Origin: Caballeronia terrestris
Lineage (GTDB): Bacteria > Pseudomonadota > Gammaproteobacteria > Burkholderiales > Burkholderiaceae
Direction: 5' to 3'
DNA length: 57,202 bases
Assembly (NCBI RefSeq): GCF_001544515.1
Contig: NZ_FCOL02000036.1
Location: 1 to 57,202, forward strand
This document shows positions 32,305 through 40,361 of this stretch, one piece after another. Under the pieces are notes generated by a model. That model was given only the letters and a program-made list of their open reading frames with translations. It was not told the DNA's origin and made no database searches. Both the position numbers and the translations under genes were made by a program. The number at the start of each line of letters is the position of its first letter. The first letter of the stretch is position 1.

Positions 32305-33321
32305 TCAACGCCGACTACGCTGCAGGAACGCCACAAAAATAATCACGGCGCCTTGCACCGCCGCATTCAGATACACGCTGATGATGCTCGTCAGGTTCAG
32401 GATGTTGCCGATGACAGAAAGCAGGATCGCGCCGATCACCGTGCCGATCACGCGCCCTTCGCCGCCCTTCAACGCCGTCCCGCCGACGACTACCGCCGCG
32501 ATTGCCTCCAGTTCCCAAAGGAGGCCCGTCGTCGGTGTGGCCGAGCCGAGACGCGGAACATACAGCACCGTCGCGACGCCCACGCACAACCCGAGCAGCA
32601 CGTAGGTCGCGATCTTCACGGCATCGACGCGAATCGCCGCGTATCGCGCCACCTGCTCGTTCGAGCCGATCGCCTGGACGTGCCGGCCGAACACCGTGCG
32701 GTTCAACACGAGCGTGCCGCCCGCCGCGACGATCAGGAACACCCAGATCGGCACCGGCACGCCGAAGAGGCTCGCGTAGTACACCGGGCCGTAGAGATCG
32801 GCGAGGGAGTTGTCGAGCGTGAGCGCGCCGCCATCCGCAAGCCATGTCAGAAGCGCGCGGAACATGCCGAGCGTGCCCAGCGTCACGATGAACGGCTCGA
32901 TGCGTCCCTTCGTCACGAGCAAGCCGTGCGCGAGACCGAAAAGACCCCCTAAAACAAGGGCTAAAACGATGCCGAGCACCACGATCGTCAACGGCGCGAA
33001 CGTATGTCCGCCGACGCCGTCCTTCAGTCCGTTCATCAACCAGATCATGCTGCCGGCGATGAGCGCGGCCATCGATCCGACCGACAAATCGATGCCGCCC
33101 GAGATGATCACGAACGTCATGCCGACTGCGATGATGCCGATGAACGACGTTCGTGTGAGCACGTTCATCGCGTTGTCGAGCGTGGCGAAGTCGCTGTTGA
33201 GCAGCGTGCCGCCGACGCACAGCGCGACGAGCCCGAGCAACGGTCCGATGCCGTGCAGCCGCCGCGCGAAGCGTCCGATACCGCCGCTTCGTTCCGCGCC
33301 TTCAGTGTGTGCCGGTCGCAT
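32305..33321 (-). CDS. Sugar ABC transporter permease (RbsC-like)
   Basis: A 338-residue inner-membrane protein with about ten hydrophobic segments. The characteristic block GMTFVIISGGIDLSVGSMAAL is near residue 62, and GGTALKGGEGRVIGTVIGA near 285 is the ATPase-coupling region of RbsC-type permeases. It presumably works as a homodimer with the double-domain ATPase. Its start codon overlaps the end of the ATPase gene by 20 bases (33302-33321). Confidence 0.93.
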   Translation of the reverse strand: MRPAHTEGAERSGGIGRFARRLHGIGPLLGLVALCVGGTLLNSDFATLDNAMNVLTRTSFIGIIAVGMTFVIISGGIDLSVGSMAALIAGSMIWLMNGLKDGVGGHTFAPLTIVVLGIVLALVLGGLFGLAHGLLVTKGRIEPFIVTLGTLGMFRALLTWLADGGALTLDNSLADLYGPVYYASLFGVPVPIWVFLIVAAGGTLVLNRTVFGRHVQAIGSNEQVARYAAIRVDAVKIATYVLLGLCVGVATVLYVPRLGSATPTTGLLWELEAIAAVVVGGTALKGGEGRVIGTVIGAILLSVIGNILNLTSIISVYLNAAVQGAVIIFVAFLQRSRR

Positions 33322-34789
33322 GCGCGATCAACCTCTCTTCGGTCAGTTGTTCGATGCCGAGCGTCGCGACCAGTTCGCCCGCGCGCATCACCGCGACGCG
33401 ATGACACAAGCCGATCAGCTCGATCAGTTCGGAGGAAATCACGATCACCGCGCGCCCTTCGGCGGCGAGCCTATGAATCAGGAAATAGATGTCGCGTTTC
33501 GCGCCGACGTCGACGCCGCGCGTCGGTTCGTCGAGCACGATCACGCGCGGATCGGGATGCAGGAACTTGGCAAGCGCGAGCTTCTGCTGGTTCCCGCCCG
33601 ATAGCATGCGCGCGCGGCTCGCGAGGTTGCCCGTGCGGATGCCGAAATCGCTGACGGCCTGGCGCAGCGCTTCGCGCTCGGCGCCGCCATCGAGGAACGG
33701 ATGCGCGTAGCGTTCGAGCGTCATCAGCGTGAGGTTATCCTTCAGCAGCATGTCGACGTGCAGCCCGCGCCCCTTGCGGTCCTCGCTGAGATATGTGAGG
33801 CCGCGCTTCATCGCGTCGCGTGGATTGCGCGGATTCACCGTCCTGCCATCGAGCGCGATGCTGCCCGCCGTGCGCGCGCGCACGCCGATCAGCCCTTCGA
33901 AGAGCTCCGTGCGCCCCGCGCCGACCAGGCCCGCGAAGCCGAACACCTCGCCCGCGCGCACTGCGAAGCTCACGTTGCGCGCCCAGCCTGGCACGCTGAC
34001 GCCATCGACCTTCAACGCGACGGGCGCATCGGCGGCGAGCGGCGGCTTGGCCGGGAACATGTCCGACACTTCGCGCCCGACCATCAGGTTCGCCATCTGG
34101 TGCCGCGTGACCTCGGCGGTCGGCGCGCGCGTGACGAAGCGGCCGTCGCGCATCACGATGACCTCGTCGGTCACGCGCTCCACCTCGTCGAGCTTGTGCG
34201 AGATGTAGACGATCGTCACGCCGTCCTCCTTCAGCCGCGCCATCAGCGCGAACAGACGCTGCGTTTCAGCGGGCGTGAGCGTCGCGGTCGGTTCGTCCAT
34301 GATGAGCAGGCGCGCCTCGCGCAGCATCGCCTTCGCAATCTCGACCAACTGTTTCTCCGCGACGATCAGGTCGCGCACTTTCGTGTCCGGATTCTTGTGC
34401 AAGCCGACATCGTTCAGACGCACGCGCGCCGCTTCGCGCATCGCGGGTTCGTCGAGCAGGAAGCCGCGCCGCTTTTCATGACCGAGGAACATGTTCTGCA
34501 CGATGCTCAGGTGGTCCGCGAGATTCAGCTCCTGATGAATCAGCACGATGCCGGCGGCTTCCGCGTCCCGCGAACTGTCGAACGCGACCGGCACGCCGCC
34601 CACCGAGAGCGTGCCCGCCGTCGCACGCTCGTAGCCGGCGAGGATCTTCATCAGCGTCGACTTGCCCGCGCCGTTCTCGCCGAGCAATCCGTATATACGT
34701 CCGGGCGCGAGATCGAAGCTCACGCCGTGCAGCACGCGCACGGGGCCGAACTGCTTTTCGATCGCGTCGAAGCTGACGGAAAGGCTCAT
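33302..34789 (-). CDS. Sugar ABC transporter ATPase, double domain (RbsA/MglA-like)
   Basis: A 495-residue protein with two ABC domains. The first has Walker A GLLGENGAGKST near residue 34 and Walker B RLLIMDEPTATLT, with a degenerate signature (VAEKQLVEIAKAML). The second has a variant Walker A GLVGAGRTELFEG near 280, the signature LSGGNQQKLALAKFL and Walker B VIVLDEPTRGVDV near 430. This asymmetric arrangement is normal for RbsA/MglA. It starts one base after the lacI stop and overlaps the permease gene, so translation of the transport operon is tightly coupled. Confidence 0.94.
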   Translation of the reverse strand: MSLSVSFDAIEKQFGPVRVLHGVSFDLAPGRIYGLLGENGAGKSTLMKILAGYERATAGTLSVGGVPVAFDSSRDAEAAGIVLIHQELNLADHLSIVQNMFLGHEKRRGFLLDEPAMREAARVRLNDVGLHKNPDTKVRDLIVAEKQLVEIAKAMLREARLLIMDEPTATLTPAETQRLFALMARLKEDGVTIVYISHKLDEVERVTDEVIVMRDGRFVTRAPTAEVTRHQMANLMVGREVSDMFPAKPPLAADAPVALKVDGVSVPGWARNVSFAVRAGEVFGFAGLVGAGRTELFEGLIGVRARTAGSIALDGRTVNPRNPRDAMKRGLTYLSEDRKGRGLHVDMLLKDNLTLMTLERYAHPFLDGGAEREALRQAVSDFGIRTGNLASRARMLSGGNQQKLALAKFLHPDPRVIVLDEPTRGVDVGAKRDIYFLIHRLAAEGRAVIVISSELIELIGLCHRVAVMRAGELVATLGIEQLTEERLIAHATGTH

Positions 34790-34790
34790 G

Positions 34791-35816
34791 TCACGCGCTC
34801 CTACGCAGGATCAGCCGATGCGGCAACAGCACGCCCGGAACGTGCACCTTCGGTTCGCGCAGGCGTTTTAGCAGCAAATGCGCGGCCGTTTCGCCGAGTT
34901 CCTGCATCGGCTGCGCGACGGTCGTGAGCGGCGGATCGATGTGGGCAGCCACCGCGATATCGTCGAAACCGACGACCGCCACGTCGTCCGGCACGCGCAG
35001 GCCCACGCCGCGCAGGCCGTTGATCACGCCGATCGCGAGCGTATCGGAGACCGCGAAGACCGCCGTCGGCCGGTCGTCGTGAAGCGCCGCGAGCTGCCGC
35101 GCCGCGTCCTCGCCCGCCGCGTAATCGAGGCTGTCGAGTTCGATCTGCCACGCCGGATGCGGATCGATGCCCGCGTCGCGCAGCGCATCGCGATAGCCTT
35201 CCAGGCGCTGCCGCCCGTAGAGATAACCGTGGCCCGAATTGATCAGCGCGATCTTGCGATGCCCTCGCCCGGTCAGGTAGCGCACGACGTCGCCAGCGGC
35301 CGCATGGTTATCGATGCCGACGAACGGCACGCCCGCCGCCGGATCGAACTCGCAGCACGCGACCCAGGGCAGCGCCGACGCCTCTTCGGCCAGCGCCTTC
35401 TGCACGGCGGCGGGGTCGAGGCAGATTGCGCCATCGGCACGGCGGCCGCGCAAGAGGTCGAAGTAGCTGCGCTCGCGCAAGGGGTCGGCGCCGGTGTCGC
35501 AGAGCAGCATGAAATAACCGTTCTGGCGCGCGACGCTGTCGATGCCCCGCACGATCGCTGCGTAGAACGGATTGCCGAAGTCGGGCACCATCGTGAGAAG
35601 CAGGCGGCTTTCGGCCGTGCGCAGGTTGCGCGCGAGTTCGTTGATCCGGTAGCCGCTCTCGGCCACGGCGGCGAGCACCTTTTCGCGCGTCGGCTGGCGC
35701 ACGTTGGTGTGGCCGTTGAGCACGCGCGAAACCGTCGCAACCGATACGCCCGCCCGCTCGGCGACATCGGCAATCGACACTTCTTCGCTCGCACGGGCTG
35801 TCTCGGAGACGATCAT
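34791..35816 (-). CDS. LacI-family transcriptional repressor
   Basis: A 341-residue regulator. The LacI helix-turn-helix and hinge are SIADVAERAGVSVATVSRVLNGH at about residues 14-36, followed by a periplasmic-binding-protein-like effector domain that should bind the sugar or an intermediate. It is the first gene of the ABC transporter/oxidoreductase operon, and a perfect 18-bp operator lies 20 bases upstream of its start, implying autoregulation of the whole unit. A regulator of this class with an RbsABC-like carrier usually gives sugar-induced derepression. Confidence 0.94.
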   Translation of the reverse strand: MIVSETARASEEVSIADVAERAGVSVATVSRVLNGHTNVRQPTREKVLAAVAESGYRINELARNLRTAESRLLLTMVPDFGNPFYAAIVRGIDSVARQNGYFMLLCDTGADPLRERSYFDLLRGRRADGAICLDPAAVQKALAEEASALPWVACCEFDPAAGVPFVGIDNHAAAGDVVRYLTGRGHRKIALINSGHGYLYGRQRLEGYRDALRDAGIDPHPAWQIELDSLDYAAGEDAARQLAALHDDRPTAVFAVSDTLAIGVINGLRGVGLRVPDDVAVVGFDDIAVAAHIDPPLTTVAQPMQELGETAAHLLLKRLREPKVHVPGVLLPHRLILRRSA

Positions 35817-35835
35817 CGCGACGTGTCGCCTGCAA

Positions 35836-35853
35836 AATGTAATGGATTACATT
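35836..35853. promoter_or_regulatory. Perfect LacI-type operator
   Basis: AATGTAATGGATTACATT is a palindrome with 8-bp arms around a central GG. Its core, TGTAA-N4-TTACA, has the size and symmetry of LacI-family operators, though most have CG at the centre. It is the only such site seen beside the repressor gene and covers the expected promoter/5' leader of the sugar operon. Confidence 0.8.
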
Positions 35854-36008
35854 ATTGGATTTGCTGCGCTGCGTTCGCAACAGCAATCGCATAGGGACAA
35901 ACGCGGAGAAGCAATTTGACGGCTCATGTCGATTTCATCGGGCGCGCGTCGTCGTATTGTCGAGAGCGCGATATTTCGCCCGTCATAGACTAACCAAAGG
36001 AGCTTTCA

Positions 36009-36422
36009 ATGAGATTCATGATGCTGATGATCCCGCACGGCTACGAAACCGCCGCGCCCGACGCCATCCCGACTGCGGAAGCCGTCGCCGCCATGATGAA
36101 GTACAACGAGGAATTGCAGAAGGCCGGCGTGCTGCTCGCGCTCGACGGCCTGCATCCGCCGTCGTCGGGTGCGCGCGTGTCGTTCGAAGGCGGCAAGCCG
36201 CGCGTCACCGACGGTCCGTTCGCCGAAGCGAAGGAAGTGGTCGGCGGGTACTGGATGATTCAGGTGAAGTCGCGCGAAGAGGCGATCGAGTGGGCGAAGC
36301 GTTGTCCGGGGTCGGACAATGAAGTGATCGAGGTGAGGCAGGTGCACGAGATGTCGGACTTCCCGGAGGACGTGCAGAAGGCCGCCGCCGGGTTCGAAGA
36401 TATGCAGCGGGGCAAAAAGTAA
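36009..36422 (+). CDS. YciI-family (DGPF domain) protein
   Basis: A 137-residue protein of the YCII/DGPF group with a ferredoxin-like fold. RFMMLMIPHGYE opens the domain, PRVTDGPFAEAKEVVGGYWM at about 65-84 holds the eponymous DGPF, and the end reads IEVRQVHEMSDF. Members are small cytoplasmic proteins often encoded beside ECF sigma factors; none is here. Biochemical function is unclear. ATG 36009 has a strong AAAGGAG site. It is alone on its strand, between the LacI operator region and a convergent thiolase gene. Confidence 0.9.
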   Translation: MRFMMLMIPHGYETAAPDAIPTAEAVAAMMKYNEELQKAGVLLALDGLHPPSSGARVSFEGGKPRVTDGPFAEAKEVVGGYWMIQVKSREEAIEWAKRCPGSDNEVIEVRQVHEMSDFPEDVQKAAAGFEDMQRGKK

Positions 36423-36450
36423 GCTTCTGCCTCGCTGCACGCTTCGTCGC

Positions 36451-37641
36451 TTAGTTCAGCACTTCCAGCGCCAGCGCAATCCCCTGCCCGCCGCCGATGC
36501 ACAGCGTCACCATCGCGCGGTGCACACCGTCACGGCGCATCGCGTGGGCGAGACGCGTCGTCAGCACCGCGCCCGTCGCGCCAATCGGATGACCATGCGC
36601 GATCGCGCCGCCGTCCACGTTCACGATGTCGTCCGGCAAGCCGAGCGTGCGCGCAACGGCGATCGGCACCGCCGCGAACGCCTCGTTGATCTCGAAGCGC
36701 TCCACGTCCGCGAGCGTCCAGCCCGCGCGCTGCAACGCCTGCTGCACGGCCGGCACAGGGCCTAGACCGAACATCCCCGGCTCGACCGCCGCGATCCCGA
36801 ACGCGACGAGCCGCACGAAAGGCTCGATGCCGCGCGCCTCGGCCGCGCGCCGGTCGGCGACCAGCATCGCCGACGCGCCGCTGTTCAGCCCCGGCGCGTT
36901 GCCCGCCGTAATCGTGCCGTCGGGCCGGAACGCGGGGCGCAGTTTGCCGAGCGTCGCGAGGGTCGTCTCGGGACGCGGCTGTTCGTCGCGGGCGAAGGCG
37001 ACGGTCTGCTTGCCCGCCTTCACGTCGATTCCGACGATCTCGGCGTCGAACAATCCCTTTTCCTGCGCCGCCGCGAAGCGTTGCTGCGAGCGATCGGCCC
37101 AGCGGTCCTGCGCCTCGCGCGTGATGTCGATCTGCGTAACGAGGTCTTCCGTGTGCCAGCCGGAATGCTCGCCGGAGAAGGCATCGGCGAGACCGTCGCG
37201 CAACATGCTGTCGTGGATCTGCGCGTTGCCCATCCGGTAGCCGTGGCGGCCGCCGTCGAGCAGGTACGGCGCGCGGTCCATGTTCTCCATGCCGCCCGCG
37301 ATCCCGATCTGCGCGATGCCCGCCGCGATCTCGGTCGCGATGGTCGCGATTGCCTGCGCGCCCGAGCCGCAGACGCGGTTCACCGTCAGCGCCGGCACCG
37401 ACACCGGCACGCCGCCGCCGACCGCCGCCTGCCGCGCCGGATTCATGCGGTTTCCCGCCTGAATCACGTTGCCGAGCACGACCGAATCGATCCCCGACGA
37501 ATCGATGCCGCCCGCGCGCCGCAGCGTCTCGCGCACTGCCGCCGCGCCGAGGTCGGTGGCGCGGACGTCCTTCAACGATCCGTTGAACGCGCCGATCGCC
37601 GTCCGGACCGGATGACACAACACGATTTCATGCGAATTCAT
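36451..37641 (-). CDS. Acetyl-CoA C-acyltransferase (thiolase)
   Basis: A 396-residue thiolase of normal length. The acylated Cys91 is in NRVCGSGAQAI, the active-site His is in GGAIAHGHPIGATGA near 350 and the second cysteine in MVTLCIGGGQG near 380. It either condenses two acetyl-CoA or cleaves 3-ketoacyl-CoA. There is no phaB or fatty acid oxidation partner; the SDR gene 18 bases upstream on the same strand could supply or use a 3-hydroxyacyl substrate, but its closest type is a general SDR. So it is not possible to choose between synthesis and degradation, and no symbol is given. Confidence 0.93.
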   Translation of the reverse strand: MNSHEIVLCHPVRTAIGAFNGSLKDVRATDLGAAAVRETLRRAGGIDSSGIDSVVLGNVIQAGNRMNPARQAAVGGGVPVSVPALTVNRVCGSGAQAIATIATEIAAGIAQIGIAGGMENMDRAPYLLDGGRHGYRMGNAQIHDSMLRDGLADAFSGEHSGWHTEDLVTQIDITREAQDRWADRSQQRFAAAQEKGLFDAEIVGIDVKAGKQTVAFARDEQPRPETTLATLGKLRPAFRPDGTITAGNAPGLNSGASAMLVADRRAAEARGIEPFVRLVAFGIAAVEPGMFGLGPVPAVQQALQRAGWTLADVERFEINEAFAAVPIAVARTLGLPDDIVNVDGGAIAHGHPIGATGAVLTTRLAHAMRRDGVHRAMVTLCIGGGQGIALALEVLN

Positions 37642-37659
37642 AGTACGGTTCCTCGAAGA

Positions 37660-38367
37660 TCAACGCGGGATGCCAGTGAGATACAGCGGTTTTGCCGTAG
37701 AAAGCGATTCCTTCACCGCGCGCCCGGTATCGTCGACGAGCACTTCCTCCCGATCGCGCTGGATCGCAGCCAGCACCTCGCCCACGACGTGCTCGGGCGT
37801 CGTCTTCGGGGCGGTCACGCCAGCGGTCATGTCGGTATCGATGTAGCCGGGATGCACGGCGACCACCAGCGTGCCCTGCTCGCGCAACTCCTCGCGCTGG
37901 ACGTTGGTCAAGGCCCATGCCGCCGACTTCGACACGCTGTAAGCCCCGCCCGAAGGCAGCGCGACCCAGCTCAGCACCGACAGCACGTTCACCACCGCGC
38001 CGCCCCCGTTGCGCTTCAGGATCGGAGCGAAGGCCTGCGTGAGAGCCAAAGGCCCGATCACGTTGACTTCGAAGAGATCGCGCACGCCTTGCGTCGATGC
38101 CGGGTCGGTCAGCAGGCCGCGTGTCGTGGCTCCAGCGTTGTTGATCAGCACTTGCACGTCGGTGTAGCGCTTGGCGGCGGCAGCGATGTCGTCGGGATTG
38201 GTGACGTCGAGCGGAATCGCTTCGACGCCTTCGATCTTCACGCTGCCCGGATCGCGCGCGGCCGCATAGACTTTCGCCGCTCCCGCTTCGACGAGCGACT
38301 TCGCGAACTGCTTGCCGAGGCCGCGATTGGCGCCCGTGACGAGTACGACTTTGCCCTTGATCTGCAT
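37660..38367 (-). CDS. Short-chain dehydrogenase/reductase
   Basis: A 235-residue classical SDR. The cofactor motif is VTGANRGLGKQFAKSLVEAG at 8-27, NNAG appears near 84 and the catalytic Tyr and Lys in GGAYSVSKSAAWALTN at about 143-158. It is a soluble NAD(P)-dependent oxidoreductase of unknown substrate. The upstream region carries GTGCATATACAC (38406-38417), nearly identical to the site in the promoter of the adjacent marR gene. It is therefore probably the gene that MarR represses, together with the thiolase gene downstream. Confidence 0.92.
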   Translation of the reverse strand: MQIKGKVVLVTGANRGLGKQFAKSLVEAGAAKVYAAARDPGSVKIEGVEAIPLDVTNPDDIAAAAKRYTDVQVLINNAGATTRGLLTDPASTQGVRDLFEVNVIGPLALTQAFAPILKRNGGGAVVNVLSVLSWVALPSGGAYSVSKSAAWALTNVQREELREQGTLVVAVHPGYIDTDMTAGVTAPKTTPEHVVGEVLAAIQRDREEVLVDDTGRAVKESLSTAKPLYLTGIPR

Positions 38368-38396
38368 GGTGTTTCTCCAATTTCCTGGTTTGTTCG

Positions 38397-38424
38397 ATCA
38401 TGTAAGTGCATATACACTTTCACG
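38397..38424 (-). promoter_or_regulatory. SDR promoter region with MarR-type site
   Basis: On the minus strand TCGTGA and CATGAT (38397-38402) are 17 bases apart with GTGCATATACAC (38406-38417) between them, in the same register as the operator in the marR promoter. The boxes are weak, but the shared GTGCATAT(G/A)CACTTT sequence makes this a likely second operator of the MarR protein. Confidence 0.55.
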
Positions 38425-38428
38425 ATCG

Positions 38429-38458
38429 AAAAAAAAGGACCCATCGCCTGAAGGGTCC
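38429..38458 (-). terminator. Rho-independent terminator of the marR gene
   Basis: Read on the minus strand, GGACCC and GGGTCC (plus positions 38453-38458 and 38437-38442) form a 6-bp stem with a 10-base loop, followed by eight T (A-run 38429-38436). It lies 18 bases after the marR stop and separates marR from the SDR gene. Confidence 0.8.
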
Positions 38459-38476
38459 GTCCAATGCGATTCCGTC

Positions 38477-38917
38477 TCAACCCGTCGATGTCAATGCGAA
38501 CAGGGATTTGCGCAATTCCCGCGCGCGGTCCTGCCCGAATTTCTCTTCGAATTCGACTTGCGCGGCCTGCCAGCGGAGCACCGCCTGCGCGAGCGTTTCC
38601 TTGCCCGTTGCGGAAAGCCGCAAGCCGACCGCCCGCGATCCCGAGGATTCCGGCGCTGCCTCGACGATGCCGTCCCGCTGCAATGGCTTCAATGCACGCA
38701 CGAGCGTGGTGCGGTCCATGACCATTGCGTCGGCGAGATCGGCCATTTGCACGCCGGGCCTGCGCGCGATTGCCGCCACGAGCGTGAACTGCGCCGCCGT
38801 CAACCCAGCCTCGGACAGGTGGCGTTCATACAATTGCGATACATAGCGCGCCGCCTGCCGGATGGCGAAGCAGTTGCAGTCGAGGTAGGTAGAGGGTGTG
38901 GTTGATGCGGAAGTCAT
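38477..38917 (-). CDS. MarR family transcriptional regulator
   Basis: A 146-residue winged-helix regulator. CNCFAIRQAARYVSQLYERH at about 15-34 begins the dimerisation domain. The DNA-binding helices are GVQMADLADAMVMDRTTLVRALKPL at about 55-79, followed by a wing containing SRAVGLRLSATG. The start at 38917 lies 7 bases after a strong promoter, so the message appears leaderless; longer in-frame starts would run through that promoter. Two adjacent cysteines (Cys15 and Cys17) near the N-terminus could sense oxidants, but that is speculative. The likely targets are itself and the SDR-thiolase pair. Confidence 0.9.
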   Translation of the reverse strand: MTSASTTPSTYLDCNCFAIRQAARYVSQLYERHLSEAGLTAAQFTLVAAIARRPGVQMADLADAMVMDRTTLVRALKPLQRDGIVEAAPESSGSRAVGLRLSATGKETLAQAVLRWQAAQVEFEEKFGQDRARELRKSLFALTSTG

Positions 38918-38924
38918 GCGATCG

Positions 38925-38953
38925 AGGATAGTTGTGCATATGCACTTTGTCAA
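38925..38953 (-). promoter_or_regulatory. marR promoter with palindromic operator
   Basis: On the minus strand TTGACA (38948-38953), a 17-base spacer and TATCCT (38925-38930) form an excellent sigma70 promoter. The spacer contains the perfect 12-bp palindrome GTGCATATGCAC (38934-38945). Transcription would start at or within a base or two of the ATG at 38917. Confidence 0.75.
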
Positions 38954-39187
38954 GGCGGATGTTGACGCACATCGAAGACTGAAAAAAGAGCCGCGAAGCC
39001 TGTGCCGAAATCCGCACCCGCCGTGCGACGAAAAACCAAGACGCGCGGATATTGGCTTCCTAAATTGCGGGTGTTCCAACGGGATCAGGATTCGCTGGCG
39101 ACGCCCGCCGCGCTCGGGGCAATCCCTGCTTGCGCCGCTTATGCCGCTCGTGTTCCAGTCGTCAGCCAACTACAAGGAGAGGAAAAC

Positions 39188-40348
39188 ATGCGTGTTCGTA
39201 CGAGCTTGAAACCGCTTGCCTGGATGCTGGCCTGTGCCGCCGGCACGCTCGCCGTGATGCCGCTCGCGGCATCGGCGGAAGATCTCGCCGTGAAGGTCGG
39301 CTTTGCCGCGCCGCTCACCGGCGCGAACGCGGGCTACGGCAAGGACCTGCAAAACGGCGTGCAGCTCGCGCTCGACGAAGCCAACGCGAAGAACATCAAG
39401 ATCGGCGGCAAGACCGCGCGCTTCGAGATCGCCGCGCAAGACGATCAGGCCGACCCGCGCGTCGGCGTGCAGGCGGCGCAGAAGCTGGTGGACGACAGCG
39501 TCTCCGTTGTCGTCGGGCACTTCAACTCCGGCACGACGCTGCCGGCATCGCGCGTGTACGAGAACGCCGGCATCCCGATGATCGACCCTGCCGCGACCAA
39601 CCCGACGATCACCACGCAAGGCTTCGCCAACGTGTTCACCGTGATTTCGAGCGACGCGCAGAACGCGGGCAACGCCGGCCTCTACGCGGTGACGACGACC
39701 AAAGCGAAGCGCATCGCGATCATCGACGACCGAACGGCCTTCGGCCAGGGCGAGGCCGACGAATTCGAGAAGGCGGTGAAGTCGAAGGGCGGCACGATCG
39801 TCGCGCGCGAGTTCAGCGACAACCAGACGGTCGATTTCTCCGCGCAACTCACGCGCATCAAGGCCGAGAACGCCGATCTGATCTTCTTCGGCGGGCTCGA
39901 CCGGCAGGCGGCGGCGGTCGTCAAACGGATGAAACAACTCGGCATGAACGCGCAGTTCGTGGGCGGCGGCGGCGTGATGGACGCGGATTTCCTGAAGCTC
40001 GCGGGCGACCCGGCCGAAGGCGCGCAGGCGTGGGAATACGGCAGCCCGCTGGAGAAACTGCCGCACGGCAAGGCGTTCGACGAGAAGTTCAAGAAGCGCT
40101 TCGGCGTCGCGATTCTTTCCTACGCCCCGTTCGGGTATGACGCTGCGTGGGCCGCGATCCACGCGATGCAAAAAGCGAATTCGAGCGATCCGAAGGTCTA
40201 TCGCGCGGAATTGAAGAAGGTGTCGTTCGACGGCATCACCGGCCCGATCGCCTTCGACGACAAGGGTGCGCTGAAAAACGCGTCGTCGACGCTGTATCAG
40301 GTGAAGAACGGCGCGTGGGTTCCGGTCGTGACGAAGCAGGGGATGTAA
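39188..40348 (+). CDS. ABC transporter binding protein, branched-chain amino acid (LivJ) type
   Basis: A 386-residue periplasmic binding protein of the Leu/Ile/Val family. The signal peptide ends at about residue 30 (MPLAASA). The mature protein starts DLAVKVGFAAPLTGANAGYGKD and includes DDQADPRVGVQAAQKLVDD and GHFNSGTTLPASRVYENAGIP, the characteristic ligand-cleft blocks. ATG 39188 follows AAGGAGAGG. No permease or ATPase gene is adjacent, so it must feed a transporter encoded elsewhere. The 270-base gap before it contains the marR promoter on the left and no other evident feature. Confidence 0.93.
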   Translation: MRVRTSLKPLAWMLACAAGTLAVMPLAASAEDLAVKVGFAAPLTGANAGYGKDLQNGVQLALDEANAKNIKIGGKTARFEIAAQDDQADPRVGVQAAQKLVDDSVSVVVGHFNSGTTLPASRVYENAGIPMIDPAATNPTITTQGFANVFTVISSDAQNAGNAGLYAVTTTKAKRIAIIDDRTAFGQGEADEFEKAVKSKGGTIVAREFSDNQTVDFSAQLTRIKAENADLIFFGGLDRQAAAVVKRMKQLGMNAQFVGGGGVMDADFLKLAGDPAEGAQAWEYGSPLEKLPHGKAFDEKFKKRFGVAILSYAPFGYDAAWAAIHAMQKANSSDPKVYRAELKKVSFDGITGPIAFDDKGALKNASSTLYQVKNGAWVPVVTKQGM

Positions 40349-40361
40349 GCGCGGCGCTTCT

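Noticed and set aside
37081..38451. A 456-codon plus-strand frame across the thiolase and SDR genes
   Set aside because: It crosses two well-defined minus-strand genes and a promoter, and its translation has no recognisable domain.
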